Positions 60,901-64,000 of a stretch of DNA of 64,000 nucleotides are shown in pieces. A program made the position numbers and the translations under genes. Origin of the DNA: Ianthella basta (Eukaryota; Porifera; Demospongiae; Verongiida; Ianthellidae). The notes below the pieces were generated by a model. That model ran no database searches and was not told the origin of the DNA. It was given only the letters and a program-made list of their open reading frames with translations. Within the stretch, counting starts at the first letter, position 1, and the number at the start of each line of letters is the position of its first letter. Location of the stretch: positions 4,502,776 to 4,566,775 of the forward strand of contig OZ025873.1 in the NCBI GenBank assembly GCA_964019415.1, written 5' to 3'.

Positions 60901-62803
60901 TAAAATATTAGTGGGAATGTATTTGGTGGATTCATTCCTCAAAATATTGCATTAGGCATATTTTATTTTGGCAAATTGGACAAGCCTGATGCCATAATTG
61001 TGTTAGATAAACAGTTTGGCAGTTGAAAATGCAGTGTTGGCAGATTACTCTCAAAGCCGCCCATCCACCAAATGCATTAAGGATTTACGTAGATGCGATC
61101 ATGCAATGAATATAATGATCTGTACACTTCAGAAACATTAACATAAAAGCAAGATGCAAGCATGCCAGAGACGAGTGCAAGTCTAACTACTCACTCAGCA
61201 ACCTCATTGAAGGTTGTCCAAATAATGTGTTTCACTGTCAAAACATCACTTTCACTGATAGATATGCAGCGAGAGCGACCATGTTTGCGGTCACATGATT
61301 GCGTCATCCAATCATATGCCAGCTTTTAATGCTGCACTCAAACATATGCTCAGGCTGAAAAAGATTGCAGAAAATATTTTGGATGCTTGTGCATATGCCA
61401 AAATACACCATTTTCAAACTCCAAACTGTGATGCAAATACACTACTGTCTATAGGTTAGGTCTCTATTACCAAGGACACTCAACAAAGATGTTGCCATGG
61501 TTTCCCGTGGCCTTAAAATGAGCTGTCCAAAGATATGTGGTGGGTGTATGTAGTTGTGATCTGATCAGTGTTGCCAACAGGTAGGATCTGTTAATGAGGA
61601 TAGTAGATTTGGGAAAACTCACCATCTGGTATTTTACTCCCTCAGTCTCACAGGCAGCAGAGCCTAGCAATCCCATCATATCAGCAACTCTGAATGGCCC
61701 TGCAGTTAGTGGTCCAGTGACGTATGCTGCTAACCAGACTGTCAGCTTCTGGTGCACTGCCATGAACATTGGTAGTGACAATCCCAAGCAATTGCAAGGT
61801 CTTTTCTGGCGGGACAATAACAGCTCTCGTCTACGCAGCAGAGGACATAAAGACAACCCAAACCCTGATGTGTACACTGACAATGTTGCTGGTAGCAAAA
61901 GTCCCTACAGTCCTACTTGGAGCAGAGCTCTTCATTTTGATAGCATACAGCCTTCTTATACTGGTGTCTACAAGTGCAGTGCCAACTACAATGGGGTTTT
62001 CATGAATGCAACTGTGGAAATTTTGGGTAGGTGAATAGGCAGCAAGGGTGACTAGTAACACACAATAACAAACTGATTGAAAAAGCTTGTCCAGTTGTTT
62101 GTCATGGCAATGAATTAGTGATTGCCCTTTCCTTGGAATTATACTTAGCTTAGAGTTACACAGATCGCACGAATTGGGTCGTTAGACTCTTGTGTGATAT
62201 GTTTGATCTCTATTGTTAGGTTGTTCTTTAGTATTGTGATATGCTGTTAGGCTCTAACAGTTACCAGTACAGTGACATAGAGTCATTCTACAGAGTCTGT
62301 ATCTATGTAGAGTGCATGCTTGTTGGATATCATGATCACTGTCTGCATAGAAGTACACACTTTCAATTGCATGTTTGTGCAAACAGCATTCTGGTCTAAT
62401 GATATCTGTCAGAGGAAGAGGAATTGTCACATTGTTTGCATGCTTAGCTGTTTATGCAGGCATGTCTGACTTGCACCTTTTCTGTGTGGTGATTGAAACC
62501 CTTACAACAAATGGAATGCTACAGCAGATAACATGTGTTTGAACCATATGCATGTAGATTAGTTATAATCTGACTTTTCTGCTTACCTCTATCACCTTTC
62601 TGTTGTATATCTTTTTCATTCTTTTGCAGCTGTTAACTGTGTTGATCCTGGTACTCCCACAAATGGTCAAAGCACTTTCACCAGTACAACCTACAACTCT
62701 GTAGTGACCTACACCTGTGATGTAGGCTACACACTACAGGGATCAAACAGTAGAACCTGCCAGTCCAATGGACAGTGGAGTGGGAGTGTACCTCAGTGCA
62801 GTG
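57929..62803 (+). CDS. Cell-surface or secreted protein with Ig-like and sushi domains (5' part)
   Basis: Three exons are visible: 57929-57971, 61646-62026, 62630-62803, all phase 1, and the gene continues past the window. Exon 1 is a signal peptide (MRALLLTVLLSLTA). The frame is open back to an ATG at 57800, but the shorter start gives a proper signal sequence. Exon 2 is an Ig-like domain of about 125 residues (VSFWCTAMN, GLFWRDNN, SIQPSYTGVYKCSANYNG). Exon 3 is one complete sushi/CCP domain with four cysteines (NCVDPGTPTNG, VVTYTCDVGYTL, SRTCQSNGQWSG, PQCS). Ig plus sushi is a recognition-type ectodomain. The family beyond this, and whether it is membrane-bound, cannot be told. More sushi or other modules probably follow. 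Confidence 0.8.
59802..60492. mobile_element. Foldback DNA transposon with TA ends (ccgtatggccgg family)
   Basis: The left end TACCGTATGGCCGGAAATTT and the exact reverse at the right end run about 45 bases inward through ttggcggatt. The terminal TA on each side would fit a TA target duplication. About 690 bases; the interior carries a broken minus-strand domain at about 60060-60231. Confidence 0.85.
60060..60231 (-). pseudogene. Broken transposon-borne domain (hypothetical)
   Basis: The minus frame gives GVLYAVAVKSDVEIIVGNLL then RQISAACSLFLRWSGTIVCE. After a frameshift it continues GCRRASADLPNGSLKAF. From memory this matches a short module (pattern G..PR.IS..C..F...GG.I...V.G.RRYS.DL.QGGLE.P) seen in many cnidarian and sponge hypothetical proteins of transposon origin. 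Function unknown. Confidence 0.45.
60660..60870. mobile_element. Small MITE with gtaagctctaatttttgc ends
   Basis: The left end gtaagctctaatttttgcgg and the reversed right end gtaagctctaatttttgcag enclose about 165 AT-rich bases. Confidence 0.85.
60905..61085. mobile_element. Degraded relative of the 59802-60492 element
   Basis: The left gtgggaatgtatttggtgg and the right ccgcccatccaccaaatgc are diverged versions of the cggattg/ccgccaatccgcc termini next door. Confidence 0.45.
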
Positions 62804-62920
62804 GTAAACTGATAATATGCTTACTGTATAATTTCTGTTATAATATTTAATATATCATTTTAAAATAAATTACTTCCTACAATACCTACAGGTTGATGTT
62901 GATTTTAGAATGTTTATCTC

Positions 62921-63276
62921 ATTGGCCAAAAGGTGGTCTGGCACATTTGCTTGATAATCTGATTAATTGAAAACTTTCGGTATGTTGTGTCACGTGTATG
63001 CAAGAAGCACAAGGTTGGGGTGCTTGCCAGCCTCAAGGGGCGGTAATGGACATTGAAAAACTGTACCAGGCCACCATTCGAAATTGTGAAAGCGATCAAA
63101 TTGGGTGCAGATTGGTCTCATTTGATAGAATACCTAAATATGACTCGCGTAGGTGAGCGAATGAAGCTGTTACATTGCGTATTGCAAGACATGGAGGCGC
63201 TTGCCAACATCTTGGCAAGCGCCCCAAGGGCGGTATCAAATATCGAGCAAATGTGCCAGACCACCTTTCGGGCCAT
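62921..63276. mobile_element. Inverted-repeat element after the sushi exon
   Basis: Arms of about 36 bases: left attggccaaaaggtggtctg, reversed right aatggcccgaaaggtggtct, both continuing gcacatttgct. The interior contains a perfect hairpin (63196-63223) with 12-base arms ggcgcttgccaa and loop catc, plus a diverged copy of the same gcttgcca/caaggggcgg words near 63020-63045. Confidence 0.75.
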
Positions 63277-63309
63277 TGCAAAATGGCATCTGGAAGTGGG
63301 CTGGGAAGG

Positions 63310-63505
63310 AGACTAATTGGCAAATGGCGAATCTTGAATAGTTTTTATTGGCAAATGGCGTGGTGTCATAATGTAATGTCTCAGTACAATCATCTTGAGT
63401 GGTGCATGTGACCTAGAGTACATGACATTGCACAATGACATTATGCTGAATGCCATTGTACTTTGCCATTTGTCATATGGACAACCATTATTGAAATTAA
63501 TTGTA
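63310..63505. mobile_element. Degraded caaatggc-type MITE
   Basis: Contains ggcaaatggcgtggtgtcat and, inverted, gacaaatggcaaagtac with ggttgtcc, related to the element at 48111-48277. Ends are poorly defined. The remaining sequence to 64000 shows no recognised feature. Confidence 0.45.
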
Positions 63506-64000
63506 CTAACCCATAGTGTCACAATAATGGTACCAGTACCTAACACTGTACTATGTCACACGAACAGGTTCACATGGCTGGTCAAGACTCAATAATATGA
63601 GTAATAAATCAAGGAACATACAGAACAAGAAGCATTGTTACAAAAACAGTATCAGTCATTCAACACAACTTGTAAGTATTGATTGCTACTGAGCTTCTAC
63701 AGTAGGGCGTAACACATTTACTGACCTCACCTTCCAATCTGTGGTCAGTATATGCGTTATGCACTATAGAAGCAGAGTATGCAGTAACTAGTTTATGAGT
63801 ATAATTACTGTAACACTGTCTGTGGCAAAAGGTGGAGAAAAAGATGATGCAACTGTTTCAGTCAGCATATCATGTGCATGAATTTAAATTACGGAATAAT
63901 TAATAAGAAAATTTTAATAAAGAAATTAATGATGTAATTGAACATTAATGATGAATTAAACAATCAAATTATATGCACATTCTAACATTACAGAAGCTAG

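Larger units (their letters stand above)
57972..61645. other. First intron of the Ig/sushi gene
   Basis: 3.7 kb, with at least three inverted-repeat elements listed separately between 59802 and 61085. The first 1.8 kb show no recognised feature; aaaatggc at about 58404 is another YY1-like word. It is uncertain whether additional small exons lie here. Confidence 0.5.

Overview
The window is eukaryotic nuclear DNA from an early-branching or invertebrate metazoan. Genes are intron-rich with short exons and GT-AG introns, separated by microsatellites, foldback (MITE-like) elements and decayed retroelements. A sponge is my best guess, from the gene types, short intergenic gaps and element types, but the sequence does not prove it. 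Exon models below were built by hand from splice signals, reading-frame continuity and family similarity; every multi-exon model closes in frame.

Layout: (1) 5-28596, plus strand: the 3' two thirds of an inositol 1,4,5-trisphosphate receptor-type calcium channel gene (50 exons, about 1819 residues; its start is outside the window). Its fourth intron holds a decayed non-LTR retrotransposon on the minus strand (1777-5919) whose reverse transcriptase carries a Tudor-like insertion. (2) 29276-37786, minus strand: a complete CoREST (RCOR) gene of 12 coding exons and 385 residues, tail to tail with the channel gene. (3) 38132-57178, plus strand: a complete receptor-type protein tyrosine phosphatase of 26 coding exons and about 1288 residues (signal peptide, Ig-like domain, four FN3 domains, one membrane helix, active D1, inactive-looking D2), head to head with RCOR across about 345 bases. 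(4) 57929-62803 and beyond, plus strand: the 5' end of a gene with a signal peptide, an Ig-like domain and a sushi domain, running off the window.

The introns hold most of the accessory material: several families of inverted-repeat elements (one with clean 9-base target duplications, two with TA ends), a Penelope-like reverse transcriptase remnant at 52.3-52.7 kb, a hammerhead-ribozyme-like core at 20.4 kb, a perfect 16-base-pair hairpin at 25.3 kb, a strong G-quadruplex motif at 45.46 kb and two RFX X-box-like palindromes inside repeats. The genes are functionally unrelated (calcium release, chromatin repression, phosphotyrosine signalling, cell-surface recognition). The only regulatory link visible is the shared RCOR/PTPR promoter interval.

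Most notable: the channel's selectivity filter reads GGGLIT instead of the usual GGGVGD/GGGIGD, and the retrotransposon has a Tudor/agenet-like module between RT motifs B and C.
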